NCBI GenBank assembly: GCA_963556495.2
Contig: OY747702.1
Coordinates: 22,084,403-22,148,402 of the forward strand
Direction: 5' to 3'
Length of the DNA stretch: 64,000 nucleotides
Source: Valencia hispanica
Taxonomy: Eukaryota; Chordata; Actinopteri; Cyprinodontiformes; Valenciidae
Part shown: piece after piece, positions 12,606 to 23,692 of the stretch
Numbering within the stretch: position 1 is the first letter of the stretch
Layout of the letters: every line of letters begins with the position of its first letter
The notes under the pieces: model-generated
What the model saw: the letters and a program-made list of their open reading frames with translations, nothing else
Database searches by the model: none
Told to the model about the DNA's origin: nothing
Program-made: the position numbers and the translations under genes

Positions 12606-14310
12606 GATACAAACTCGCAAAACTTCCTGTATATATTTGATACAACAGAACTAAATGTTCCCAAACCTAACCTGCTGTGTTCTTCTCATAAGCACTGTTT
12701 GAAGTATGTGTAGCTCTTTGTTTCATTATCAGTTGTATGATTTCTCCTTGTAATCAGCTGAATATCTTCCTCCCTGCTTCTGCACAATCTCATTAATGTT
12801 TCATTTAAGCTTCTCGGTTCTTTGTTTAGAGATTCACAGAAGTTTAAAAGTCTCCCGTGCCCTACTGTTGAATGGCACCTGCCATGTTCTCAACACTTCT
12901 CAACACAGCCTGGTTAATTTGTATAAGTTTGTCTGCATGTCTTCATTAAACAAAACAAACCCATATGTTTACCGACTCTACGGGTATATTGCTGATTTAT
13001 TATTTAGTCGCTAACTTCTCGAAAATGGAAGCTTATGTAGAAATACTCCCATAAAAAAGATTTATAAAGTTGGTTTTACAAAAGGTCGTGGGACCTGGAC
13101 CTTTTATAAAACAGCAGAAACAGATGGGTGGAGAAGGAGGACTGAGAAAAAGAGGAAGCCCATCCTGTTGTTCTATATTTGCCCCAATCCCAGTAGTAGT
13201 TGTGTCTCTGCTGCAGCCTTGTCAGCCAGAGCAAAGGCCCAGCGGTTCCGCCTGATAAGGAGTCTCTCTGTCTGGCTTTGCTGCTCCCACCAGGCAGAAA
13301 GTCAATGTTATTTAACAGACTGGGTTCAAAACCATACGGTTCGCCATTAAACTTACAGACCAGGGTTTAAAGATATGCTGTAGTCCCACACGCTGTTAAA
13401 CAAGAATAAAGATAAGTGAGAAAGAGACTTGCAGCGCTTCTTTAGCTGGAATAATCCTCTAACCCTGCAAGCGTTGCCTCCCTTCTCTCTCTCTCCCTCT
13501 CTGTCTATCTCTCTGTTTTCATGTGGAAACCTAGCAGGAAGTGTTTGTGGTAAAGTGAGATTGCGAGCGAGAGCTGTGTGAGAAAAAAACATTGATATGC
13601 TGCTGTGTTTTCTTTTTACTGTGAGAGAGAACATCATGTTGAGACCACCCTCAGGGGGGAAAATGTTTTATCCTACCACAAATTACATTATTACATTAGC
13701 TTCTCCACATTTCTGAATCGTACATGTAGTTTTTACAGGTCAGTTTGTTCCCCTTCAGTTGACTCACCTTGACTGGGGTCATTGCTAAATGAAGGTGAGA
13801 ATCTGCCAAGGATATGGCTAACGTTTAAACATAAACATCACAAATCCTGGACCTGACTTTGTATTTGCTAGACATGACATTGTGTTTGCATTCCTCCGTT
13901 ATTATGGATCGCTGTAAGCTGTTTCCATTGGAACAAATCCCACTGCTTAGAACTACTTACAATATACTGAATTGCAAAGCTCCACCGATGCATGCTAGTG
14001 AAACACTTCACCATGAAGACAATCAGCCTGAAGGTACACGACCAGAGTTTTTACATTATTCTTTCACAATTTAATATAATTGACGAGTAAGTAAATTTTA
14101 ATCTGGGCTTTTGAAATCAAATAACTTTATTATCCATATCTATAAAGAGCAGTGATGGCATGGGTATAACATTTAAGTGTAATCTCTATACCTCTCACAA
14201 CCTTGAAAGACATTTTTTTGTTTTGTAATTCAAGAAATTAAACAGACTTAAACAAACTGAAATACTTCATATCAACATAGAATAACAATTTAAAGTCAAG
14301 TTATACTATT
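12606..14310. other. No gene recognised
   Basis: Unannotated sequence with a CT-rich patch at 13481-13512. Short open frames here have no recognisable domain. Confidence 0.5.
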
Positions 14311-14311
14311 G

Positions 14312-14870
14312 AGCACAACATTATTTATACCCTTGGCAGATTTTTGTTTAAAGAAATCCTTTAATTTCACCAACATGTTTCTTCTGACTGAAATTAATAT
14401 TAACATAGTAGGAGTGACCCAGCCAGAGTTGTGACTTGAATCTGATAAGAGAATCCATGGAGCTAATGATCAGGGTGAGAGCAAAAAAGGTTAACCTCAA
14501 TAACTTGGAGCTCATCACTAATCAAGACTGTTTCAGAAAACAATAGCGCCACTTTGTCGCAAAGTGGGGGTGGCATCAGGGAGGCTTTGGTCATTCATAA
14601 GTGGTCAAGTCCGCCGTTGCGGTAATATTACTATCAAGCTTGGTAGCACGAATGGTGCAATATTCTCGCCACAGCGCATTCAAAGGACACACCGTGGCGG
14701 CAGTATTATTCTGATATGCCACCACGGTGTGTCTTTTGAAACAGGCTAATAACAGTGGAAACATGTAAAAAGCTGGTCAGTAATTATAATAAGGGTTTGA
14801 TTGTTGTAACGACAATAAAGATGTTTTTCTTTGATTATTGAGAATGGTGTAAATGATTTTCCATGTAACT
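14312..14870 (+). mobile_element. Internally deleted Tc1-like relic
   Basis: Begins with a Tc1-like end ('acaacattatttataccc') and holds a plus-strand remnant of the transposase DDE region (14405-14525, corresponding to the SQSPDLNPIENLW block, broken by stops). A short GC-richer insert with a strong hairpin lies at 14535-14750. Confidence 0.6.
14682..14737. repeat. 21-bp inverted repeat, 14-nt loop
   Basis: Left arm 14682-14702 pairs with right arm 14717-14737 at 19 of 21 positions. It resembles a miRNA precursor in size, but there is no evidence that it is expressed. Confidence 0.7.
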
Positions 14871-15659
14871 TTTTCAATAATAAGTGCATAAAAACCATGT
14901 TTTCTTATTGATATAACTTTTAAATTCTTCTATCTTTAGATAAAACATGTGCTTGTCTCATTTCCTATCACAAACTAGCCTATTGGATGAATATAAATAA
15001 TTTTAAATCTACCTCTGCTAACTGTATGAGTAATTTGAGCCTAATTGTAGAATTTAGGATAAACGAGCATGAACAGAGCATGTATCCATCCTGTTTTGCA
15101 TCCATGGTTCAGGGTGATGTTATAATGAAATGAGTGATACTTTTATTTGTGCCCCTTAAGCTGGGACAGTAAATGACTACCGGCCATTGTTGCGTAAATT
15201 TTTTTTGTTGTTGAAGAAAATCTTGAAAGCTGTGATAGAAAATATTTGAGCTTGAATCCACGGTCTGTTAATCAGTGCAACAGATAAACTGTCGACTGAT
15301 TACAAGGTCCCACGACCAAAGACGACCTACAACTATCTAGCGGCGTTTAATTATCGTGCAGCGTGACTGCTGCTGCAATGTTCGCTATCTCCTGTCCCTC
15401 CTCCTCTTCTTGTTTTCGTCATCTATCTCTGATACGCAAATAAAAATCCTTATTCATTTATTAACGGCCTGATTTGTCTTTTGGATATGTATGATGCGAT
15501 TGCGCTGCAGCAAAAATGTGCAGTCTGACAGGGACTGTTCAATGTAACAGGAATAACTTCATTTTTATTTTTTGGTTTAATTTTTTATGAGTAACAGGAA
15601 TAACTTTGACATCACACAGTGTTACATGTTTAACCTTTGGACAGTTTTTAAAACTCATA

Positions 15660-15950
15660 CAGTATGTGGCAGGCTTTAATACCAAAGGAGCAACGTTTAT
15701 AAACCACTGCCTACCTCAGTATCATTGCCGACCACACTCCACAAAAAAACTCAAATGCTCTTGAAATGCTTTCTTGAACTTGACTGGGAGTTCACCATAT
15801 CCCAATGGCCTCCACCGTTGCCTGATCTCAGTCCAACTGGGTTTCTTTTGGATGTGGTGATTTGCAGGAGATTTGCATCATAGATGTGCATTTGACAAAT
15901 CTGCAGCACCTGTGTGATGCTTTCACTTTATGCTGTCACTATACCAACCC
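15660..15950 (+). mobile_element. Tc1-like transposase relic
   Basis: Plus strand around 15795-15850 corresponds to the Tc1 WPxxSPDLNPIE block ('caatggcctccaccgttgcc'). Heavily mutated and without termini. Confidence 0.55.
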
Positions 15951-15959
15951 CCCCAGACC

Positions 15960-16320
15960 CCTCAGGTCTTTAAACTCTAGTCTACAAACCATCCCTTGAA
16001 TTAGAACCAGGCATGGAGAAGCAGCTTTCAGTTTCTATACTCCGCTTATCTGGAACAAACTTTCAGACCACTGCGAAGCTGGTGAAACACTTTTCTTTAA
16101 ATCGAGGTTAAAAACGAATCTGTTTATAGCTGCCTTTGAGTAACTGATTAATAACAGCTGAAATGTCATATGTTTTGATGTGACATACGTTATGTGTCTA
16201 ATGTTGTGTCTTAAGCTTTAACTGTTGTTTTACAGCTGCTTTTATTTTATCCCCTAATCACCCAAAGCACCTTGTTGTTGAAAGTGTACTATACAAATAA
16301 ACTTGCCTTGCCTTTCAGGT
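15960..16320 (+). mobile_element. L2-like LINE 3' end
   Basis: Carries the typical 3' tail 'gctatacaaataaacttgccttgcc' style (here 16286-16318) and a body nearly identical to 19375-19440 plus 19961-20203. 5'-truncated, non-coding. Confidence 0.8.
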
Positions 16321-18315
16321 CAATGTGGAATAAAATCTCTTAAGATGTTTTTCAGAACCTATACCGGAAAGAGTTAAAGTAGTTCTGAGGGCAAAAGGGA
16401 GGAACCGAGATGTACTTCAAACAGTTGCTGAGGCCTTTTAAATCATTCTCTTGAGCATTGTTAAGCATCATCCAAAACTTTTCTAGAAGCACGATTCTAC
16501 TGGAGCATTCAGGACTTTTCTTGACGATCTGTCAATTTTTATACCATCTAAAGTTACCTAAATGAGGGAGAACATTTTTTTTTTTTACGAATATATATCT
16601 TTCCCAAGTACAGTTCTCATACAAAATTAAATTGCAGTGACAGTAATCCACCTCACAAATCAGTCCTTGTTTGCTCTTCATGCAGGGACTGTTCAGCTTG
16701 TCAAAAAGACTATTGTGTGAAGTAGATTGTGCTCTTCATCCTTAGATAAGAAATTACCACATTATATTACCCAGATGTTATCATGATTTTATCTGGTTAA
16801 ATTTGCTGGAACAGCATATTCTGCTTATTAAAGCCGAAACAGAACAGGCATGTGCACAAACGTGTTAGGTAAATGACATGTATGTGCAGAGTGTTTGTCC
16901 CCGTCTGTGTGTTCAAGGACAGGACAATCCTGAGGAATGCCTCTGAGCTCTGATCTGTCTTTCTGTCTGTCTGTCTGTCAGGCAAAAAAACAACACAGCA
17001 GGACTTATGATAACAGAGCACATGCACACCAGCGTACAAACCCTGTGTTCCTCGCGCACCCACGGCCCACTTTGTCAGAGCGATGACAGAAGTCCCCCGC
17101 CCCCAGGCACCGGCAACACAAACTGCTCCTTTTATAAATTAATCACCCGGTGCACTAAAGAAACAATACAAAACACACTTGAACAAGTGCCTCACAATGA
17201 TTGCAAGGATTAAATCTGAAAATGTCTCACTAAAAAAAAAGATGGGCCGAGGAGGAAAAAGGCAACCAACGGAAGTATGAAGATGGGGAAGCTGACGCAG
17301 GAGTGGAAGTAACCTGAAAAATTGTGAGGTGTTGCTTAGGGACCCGCATTTTTTCATGACTCAAACCCAAAGCCTGTCAGAAAAGTTTAAGACTTAATCC
17401 ATCACAGCAGAACTGACAGGATTGATGTGAAACAGGAGAAAAGAGCAAGCCAAGGAACAAAACATAAGATGAAATCACTGAGAACTTTACTTAAACTTAC
17501 AGGGTCAAAAGAGAGGCGGACAAAAAAGTTGGTTCCGTGTCCCTCAGAGACTGAACCCAGGGGAATCCAAGTGATGATGGCACAATATTCCTCATAATGG
17601 CCCAGATAAACAAAAGGAAAGCAGACATACACATGCATAGCATCCAGTACAGCGCTTATGTAATGCATTTTCTACCAACATGGTAAATGCACACTCATCT
17701 TCCCTAGGGTGAACTCTGCTCAGCTGGAGACAGCAGACAAGAACAAGGATTATCATATTGTACTGACCAGCCTCAGAAGAATTTTAAAACTCAGCTCCAA
17801 GTCACCTCAGGTCATGCAAATCACGGCATGACTGTTAAAATAGTGCAAATAGTGCATAGAGGAGATGGTGTGTGTCTCCTTTACTCATCACATTTCCAGG
17901 GTCATCTGCTGTGTCATCATCCCACCCTGGTAGCCTCCAGCACATAGGATCCAAACCGCTCTCGCTTTTGCATTCTGACTCCGACTGTTTCGTAACGGCC
18001 CTGCACAAAGAGAGCAGCGTCGGATCATGTTACTGTGGCTGAGCACTAAGATCCATGGTCCGTGATCCATCCCCTTCTCCAATTATACCCATCACTGATG
18101 ACACACAGAGGGGTTGAGACTCGAAAAGTGAGTTCAAGGGATGGCAGAGGGTGAGGCGAGAAAGAAATGCCGTTTGTCAGGTTCACCTCTTAACATCTAT
18201 GGGTACCTTCTTCAAGATGATAATGTTTCTGATATTATACCACATCATCAGAACGATTTGACATTGACTTTAAAAGATAAAATTCCCCTATTAAAAAAAG
18301 ATTACTTATCATTCT
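16321..18315. other. No gene recognised
   Basis: Unannotated sequence. A short (CTGT)n patch lies at 16959-16980. Open frames are short and without domains. Confidence 0.5.
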
Positions 18316-18321
18316 ATGATA

Positions 18322-18850
18322 TTTTTTACACAATACGGCATAACATTATGACCAGCCTCCTCGTAATAGAACTTGTTAATGGGTGGGATATATTAGGTGG
18401 CTGGTGAACATTTTGTCTTTAAGGTTGATGTTTGAAGCAGGAACAATTGGTGAGTGCAGTCCCATCTGGCATGATATGCCAGAAAAGTGACTCTGGCTCA
18501 AATAGCTGAAGAAGTTCATGCTGGCTTTGATAGAATGTTGACAAAATACACTATGCGTCACAGCTTGCTGACTCCTGTCCACCACCAAAACCTTCAACAA
18601 ACAGCACAGGAACAGGGCCATAGAAAGATGAAGTTGGCCTTTTGTCCTGCCATCTATACGGATGTTATACTCACCGTCTATACCCTTTAATGGAAACAGT
18701 AAGTCCTGTGGGTGTGGTCTCATTCAGCAGGATATCGTGTCCTGCCACACAACAAAGATTGTTCACCAATAGTTTGAGGACCACAGTGAGTTACAGCTGG
18801 TAACTTGGCCTCCACACTTGTAAACCCAATCAGGTGAAAGCTATTATTTG
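18322..18850 (+). mobile_element. Tc1-like transposon relic, second family
   Basis: Contains 'cataacattatgaccagcc' at the 5' end, 'gtgggatatattaggtggc', the transposase segment around ALAQIAEEVHAGFDR (18487 onward) and at 18725-18790 the FQQD-to-HTTK-like block in degraded form. Frames are broken by stops. Distinct from the Tc1 family at 3450 and 31590. Confidence 0.75.
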
Positions 18851-19214
18851 GCAGCAAAAGATTAACCGACCCAGTATTGGGCAGTCGGTTATAATGTTTT
18901 GCCTTGCTGGAGCATAGCTGATTGGACAAATTTTCCCTTCAAAATGTTTTTTATTTAAAAAATGATAATCAAATTGATCTTATTGTATCCTGGTGTTTCC
19001 TGCTGCATTTAGACAAAAAAGAGGCCCAGCACAGAGGAGAGTGAAAAGACCTGAAGAAGTGTGGAAGTGTTTCTAGACTCTGTCCAGGATACGTTTCAGA
19101 GTTGCTGCAGGAACAGGGAACTGACCAAAATCACATAGGTTCTTCATAAACATTTTGAAAAGCTGCATTTAGGTAAACAGTACCACAACATTAAAAGCAG
19201 AACCACTAGACTTT

Positions 19215-20203
19215 TACTCCTATTTAATATCTACATGCTCCCGCTAACCCAGATTATAACAACCAAGAAAATTACGGTATTTACCATAACTATGCAGATG
19301 CTACTCAGCTTTACATTACAATGTCACCAGGTGACTTTGAGCCCATCCAAACCTTAACTGAATGCATTAAGCAGCTTTCAGTTTCTATACTCCGCTTATC
19401 TGGAACAAACTCCCAGACCACTGCAAAGCTGCTGAAACACTAAAGCCTCGTTTACACTGAGCGTAACGGTGCGGCTCGTTCCGGACTGCTATTGCGTAAT
19501 TCTGACTTTTCATGGCAGCGTTTCCACAGCCAACTGAACTCTCTTTGAGCAGGCAGAGTTTACCCTGAACGCTTGCATGGCGTCATACTGGAAGGACGAG
19601 GAAGTGGGTGACGCACGCAGCTCATGGTTGTCTTTCTTGCCTTTTGTTTTTTTCTTTACACAAATACGACGGCTGTGTTTAATAAAAGGCTCCATGCGGA
19701 ACAGAGGACCGGTGTGTAAAGTTGACGCAGAGGTGATGTTTAAACTAACTGCAGTGTTTATGAGTTCACCCAATCAAAGCACTGTGTTATGTGACGCCAG
19801 TAGCTCCGCCCTAACCGTATCGGACCATACTCCTGTAGACCTACACCTGAAGGGGGACCATTAATGGACCGGTACGGGCCTGCTGTATGGGCTGCGTTTA
19901 CAATGGAAATAGACAAAAAGTCGGATCGGACTGGACCGACCGCTCAGTGGAAACGAGGCATAAGTTCCTTTAAATCAAAGCTGAAACCCCATCTGTTTAG
20001 AACTTCCTTTGATTAAGTGAATAATAATAGCATGAATGTCTTGTGCTTTAATGTGTCATATGTTATATGTCTCTCATGTTGTATTTTATTCTTTTGTTGC
20101 TACTTTTATTTTATTCTCTAATGTTGTAATGCACCTTGAATTGCTTTGTTGTTGAAAGTGTGCTGTACAAATAAAGTTGCCTTGCCTTGCCTTATCTATC
20201 TGC
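19215..20203 (+). mobile_element. L2-like LINE 3' part, split by a MITE
   Basis: Left part 19215-19443 includes a remnant of the reverse transcriptase (tyrosine-Ala-Asp-like segment 'tatgcagatgctactcagc'). Right part 19961-20203 is the 3' tail ending in CTTGCC repeats. The two halves join cleanly if the element at 19444-19960 is removed. Confidence 0.8.
19444..19960. mobile_element. PIF/Harbinger-like MITE, 3-bp TAA duplication
   Basis: Ends are AGCCTCGTTTACACTGAGCG on the left and, read on the minus strand, TGCCTCGTTTCCACTGAGCG on the right. The flanks TAA (19441-19443) and TAA (19961-19963) match the TWA target preference of PIF/Harbinger elements. The interior open frames (19510-19773 minus, 19577-19864 plus) show no transposase motif. 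Confidence 0.75.
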
Positions 20204-20340
20204 TACAAGCAGATAGAGACTTCATTTCAGGAACTTTGATTTTTAACCTTAGTTTGTGTTAAACAAATGTATCTGTCAGAAACTCTTATACATAGTGTAT
20301 CTACATTTTTGTTAAGGTCTTTGAGGCAGGTCATGACAAT

Positions 20341-20379
20341 TGGGGGCTCGTCTGGGATTTGAACCCGGGACCTCTCGCA
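20341..20379 (+). other. tRNA-Pro complement: retroelement primer binding site remnant
   Basis: The plus strand reads TGGGGGCTCGTCTGGGAT and continues for 39 nt as the complement of the 3' half of tRNA-Pro, including the TGG that pairs with the post-transcriptional CCA. It is preceded by CA plus two bases, as at an LTR-to-primer-site junction of tRNA-Pro-primed retroelements. No gag or pol follows and no matching second LTR is visible. Confidence 0.6.
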
Positions 20380-21799
20380 GAGTTTCACAGGCTGCCTTGC
20401 ATATATTACTTTGTGAAAGCCACAGCAAAAATATGTACATTTGCACCTGTTACCCCCTTTATTTAAGATGTTGCTCAAGTGTGTGAAAGTGAAAAATGCA
20501 GAGATTCTTATTAGCTAGCAACGCTAATAGCAGTTAGCCTTGTCACTAAGCATATCAATTAAATGTGTGTATCAATTCACTGTGATTTGATACATCACTA
20601 TGTATGAAACTTTGAATAGACAGTAATTAAGTATGTGATTTCATTCCACTTTCATTTCACTGTTGTCAACTTCTATTCATACTGGGAGTTTTCACAAGTT
20701 CCTTCATTGCATCTCTCTTTTGAGAAAAATCTGATGAGCATAGATCAATGTGTTTGAACAACTAACAGCTGCTGGTGATTATTATTCCATCGTTATGGTT
20801 AACATCTTTGTATTTACTTTTCAATACTAAAATTTAGTACCACTAAGAGCAGCCCATGTACTTACTTGTACCACAGTTTCAGAACCAAGCATGAAGAACT
20901 CTTTTCATGAAAATATACCTCACAGTACATAAATGGGTCAGACTACTGGGGGTTTTGAGTATGACCACAACGTGCTGGTATTCATCAGAGTATCTTACTT
21001 CCTGTGCCAAAGGGCTGAAGCAGAAGGGCAGAGCATACACAGGAAGGAAGAAGGGCAACCATCCAAAGCTAAATAATGCAATGCCTTAGTCTCCACATTA
21101 TGACCTAGTAGATGGCTGGTTATACAAAGACTCAGACCCCTTATCGGCCACATCTGACAGCACAATCAGCAGGATGAATTGAGCAGCCAGAATGTAAATT
21201 CATTTAAGCTACTGCTATCAGGGTGGATTCTTTCAACATTACAACTCTGTGTAATGCCTGGAAAATAACCCTGCGTGTTCCAGAACACTACACATTCTGA
21301 ACTGGGTGAATAATGAAAGGAGTTGTCTCACAAAGCGGGTACTGATTACAACAAGGTTTAAAGAAGTTACAGGTTCCTTGCATCAAAAATGTCACTTTAT
21401 ATGGTAAATAAAAATTATAGTAATGAGATACCAGAAACAGTATTGGAGTGATCAGGATAGCCTCTGGATGTTGGCAGCATAAAGTAGCCTAACACTACAC
21501 TGATCTTCCCTTTCATTTTGCTGCACACTGCAGGTCAGCTAGCGGAAAAAGCTACAACCTTGCTTAAAAGCAAAACTAATTTTGCTCCCCCTAAAAACTG
21601 AACATGTAGGGCATGGAAACCAATGGACCACCACATTTTACTCATATTAAAGTAATGTTCTAAAGCTACATTTTACCAATTACAGAGAATATGTTTGTTA
21701 AGCAGTCGACTGTAGTTAGCGGGAAGTGTGGGGTTTTTAAATTTATTGAGAAATCAAATTATATTTAAAATATGTATGTAATAGCATAGCATTTTTAGG
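20380..21799. other. No gene recognised
   Basis: AT-rich, single-copy looking sequence without exon-like features. Confidence 0.5.
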
Positions 21800-21807
21800 C
21801 TATAAAC

Positions 21808-22029
21808 CAGGGGTCTGCAGCTCCGGTTCTCGAGTGCCACATGCAACTTTTGGATGCATTTCTGCTCCAACACACCTGATTCAAAAGGCTTAATGACCTC
21901 TTTGGCATGTCAGCAAATTTGGTAAAAGCCTGGTCATTTACCATTCATTTGATTCAGGTGTGTCGGAGCAGGGTTGCGTCTAAAAGTTGCGTGACAGTGG
22001 CACTTGAGGACTAGAGTTACAGACCCCTG
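21808..22029. mobile_element. Short hAT MITE
   Basis: Termini CAGGGGTCTGCAGCTC (left) and CAGGGGTCTGTAACTC (right, minus strand) are hAT-like. Flanking 8-mers CTATAAAC and GTATAAAT agree at 6 of 8 positions, consistent with an aged target-site duplication. 222 bp, non-coding. Confidence 0.8.
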
Positions 22030-22760
22030 GTATAAATGTTAGAAGACCCCAGACAAACAGTGCTTACGAGAACAAACAATATGTTGGCTGTTGATGCTGT
22101 TTGTACTGTCATGAAACTTTTATTAAAATGAGATAATATACTAAACTAGTTGTGGCAGTCTGAGTCTCCACTTTCTACTCTTCATTTGTGTCAGAAACGG
22201 AAAAGTTTAGGTAGCCTACCACTGACACAATTCTAATAGTAAATTATCAAAATCATAATAGGTTAGCATTATTCTGTTTGAATAAAGATAATTAGATCAT
22301 GTTATACATTATTGTCAAAATGCCATGCTTATAACACCTTAAGAATCCCACACAGACCCATGCCTTGTACTATAAGATGACAGAGAGGACTGAGGGTTAA
22401 GGGGCCAAGGGGGTAGCTGTCATGCAACACAATACCTTTCTGTACTCTTGACATACTAGGGGCATAGGTGTTAACAGCTTAAAATGTACCAAAATTAATC
22501 CTACTCCACATAGGCTCACAATCAGAAAAAAAAAACACTCCATGAGATTTTTGATATTTGCAGCAGAAATGTTTACATTTTCCCCCTTTGGCGCTATCTA
22601 AGAAAACAACACAACTTAATGGATTGTAACACATCTGCAAAAGCCAATGCCAGCATAACTTCTCCACATGCATGTCCCGGGGAAACCCAATTATGTCACT
22701 CGCACAAATTAAGCAACTCACGGAACCGTGGAAGCCCCCCTTTCAGGGGTCCCACCCTAC

Positions 22761-22839
22761 CTTCGGTGTGGCAAGTGGAGGACAGGATGGTGCTTGGAGG
22801 GCGGAAGAGGTACGGGAGGTAACGGGAAAAACATTTCAT
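22761..22839 (-). CDS. ppp2r2b: PP2A regulatory subunit B55-beta, alternative first exon (B-beta-2 leader)
   Basis: The minus strand from ATG at 22839 reads MKCFSRYLPYLFRPPS and ends ...CHTE plus one base of the next codon, followed by the donor GTAGGG at 22760. This is nearly the same as the mammalian B-beta-2 N-terminus as I remember it, including Arg6 and Arg13, in a leader known to direct PP2A holoenzyme to the outer mitochondrial membrane under stress. Phase 1 at the junction fits the family, where the shared part starts with the Ala-Asp-Ile-Ile of the first WD repeat. B55 subunits are seven-bladed WD propellers that select PP2A substrates. Only this exon lies in the window; the propeller exons are expected to the left. 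The surrounding DNA is GC-rich, as for a first exon. The assignment rests on 26 residues, so it should be confirmed, but the match is well beyond chance. Confidence 0.8.
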
Positions 22840-23130
22840 CTTCTCCGGTGCTTGCCGTCGGGTGAAGAGCGCTGCGTTGCGGGCTCCACATCCGCACTGC
22901 TGCCGCGACGGCCAGCCAGAGACGAACCGGGGGAGGGGTTCGGCAGGGGGAAAGAGGCTGCTATGTCCGCGGCGGCGCAGGGCTGGGGGGAGTCTATGAC
23001 AGCATCTCTCGCAGTTAAAACTGGGGGGAGCAACGCCGAGTTGTTTAAGCAGGACACTAGGGGTTCGCTTCTGTCCTGACAACTGAGGAGGTCAGTGCGT
23101 GTGTGGTCTGTGGGTGACACAGACTCTGCT
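22840..23130 (-). promoter_or_regulatory. GC-rich 5' UTR/promoter region of ppp2r2b
   Basis: The stretch 22700-23130 is clearly richer in G+C and CpG than anything nearby and lies just 5' of the B-beta-2 start codon. The true transcription start is not resolved. Open frames through it on both strands are by-products of base composition. Confidence 0.5.
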
Positions 23131-23600
23131 GTTTGTTTGCTTGTTTGCCAGCTGCTCTGTGTGGGGAAAGCAACTGCTGCTGATTACAGAGATCGAACAG
23201 CGAGATATGACACACTGTGACGAACAGAGGCATGGACTGGATGAATCATAAACAAAACTTGTTCGCTGAGCAGGTTATATCGACTAATTAGGTTTGGCGC
23301 CATCTTGTGACAATTTTATTTATTCCAACCAAAGTTGTAACGTGGCATTAATAAAATCACCCTAGAAAATATGCTTCAATTCGTGCAAAGTCTTAAAAAA
23401 TGTTTACTTTTGATTCGCAATACCACAAAAAGATAATAAATAAATAAATAAAAACAATTGAAATATTTTAAAATTCCCCTTCAAGCAAAAATGTTATAGA
23501 CCAACTACATTATAAATATTCACGGAAGCAGTGCAGATGTCAATACTAAACGTAGGTGGTCTTTAATTTTGTTTACGTGCCTCATTTTTTTACAGCAGTC
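23131..23600. other. Spacer between divergent ppp2r2b and rpl26 promoters
   Basis: AT-rich beyond about 23280, no exon or repeat recognised. Confidence 0.5.
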
Positions 23601-23608
23601 TACACATC

Positions 23609-23692
23609 TCGCGAGACTTGAGTGTGAACTAATGCAGGCGGAAGTACATTGCGGGTCTCTTTTCCGCCGGCCATAGAGGAGCAAACGGCAGG
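23609..23692 (+). promoter_or_regulatory. rpl26: rpl26 core promoter and non-coding exon 1
   Basis: A TCTCGCGAGA palindrome (about 23609-23618) and an ETS-like GCGGAAGT (about 23638-23645) lie just upstream of a pyrimidine start CTCTTTTCC (from about 23657), the TOP-like start expected for ribosomal protein mRNAs. Exon 1 is short and ends at the donor GTAAGG (GT at 23693). The start codon lies in the next exon at 24305, four bases after its acceptor, the usual layout for RPL26 genes. Confidence 0.7.

Larger units (their letters stand above)
1..22758 (-). other. ppp2r2b: Probable long first intron of ppp2r2b (partial)
   Basis: No convincing coding exon is visible here on either strand. The minus-strand exon at 22761-22839 ends in a GT donor pointing into this region, so the stretch is inferred to be the 5' part of a large intron. 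The family's next exon, which begins the shared WD-repeat part, was not found and would lie beyond position 1. Vertebrate PPP2R2B is known for very long 5' introns. Most recognisable content is transposon relics, listed separately. Confidence 0.5.

Noticed and set aside
20341..20413. Possible tRNA-Pro gene on the minus strand
   Set aside because: Only the 3' half and CCA are present; the 5' half, D arm and A box are missing, so it is not a tRNA gene.
22672..23082. 135- and 128-codon frames on opposite strands
   Set aside because: Both run through the GC-rich first-exon region. Only the minus-strand 22839-22761 part has family support and a proper donor.
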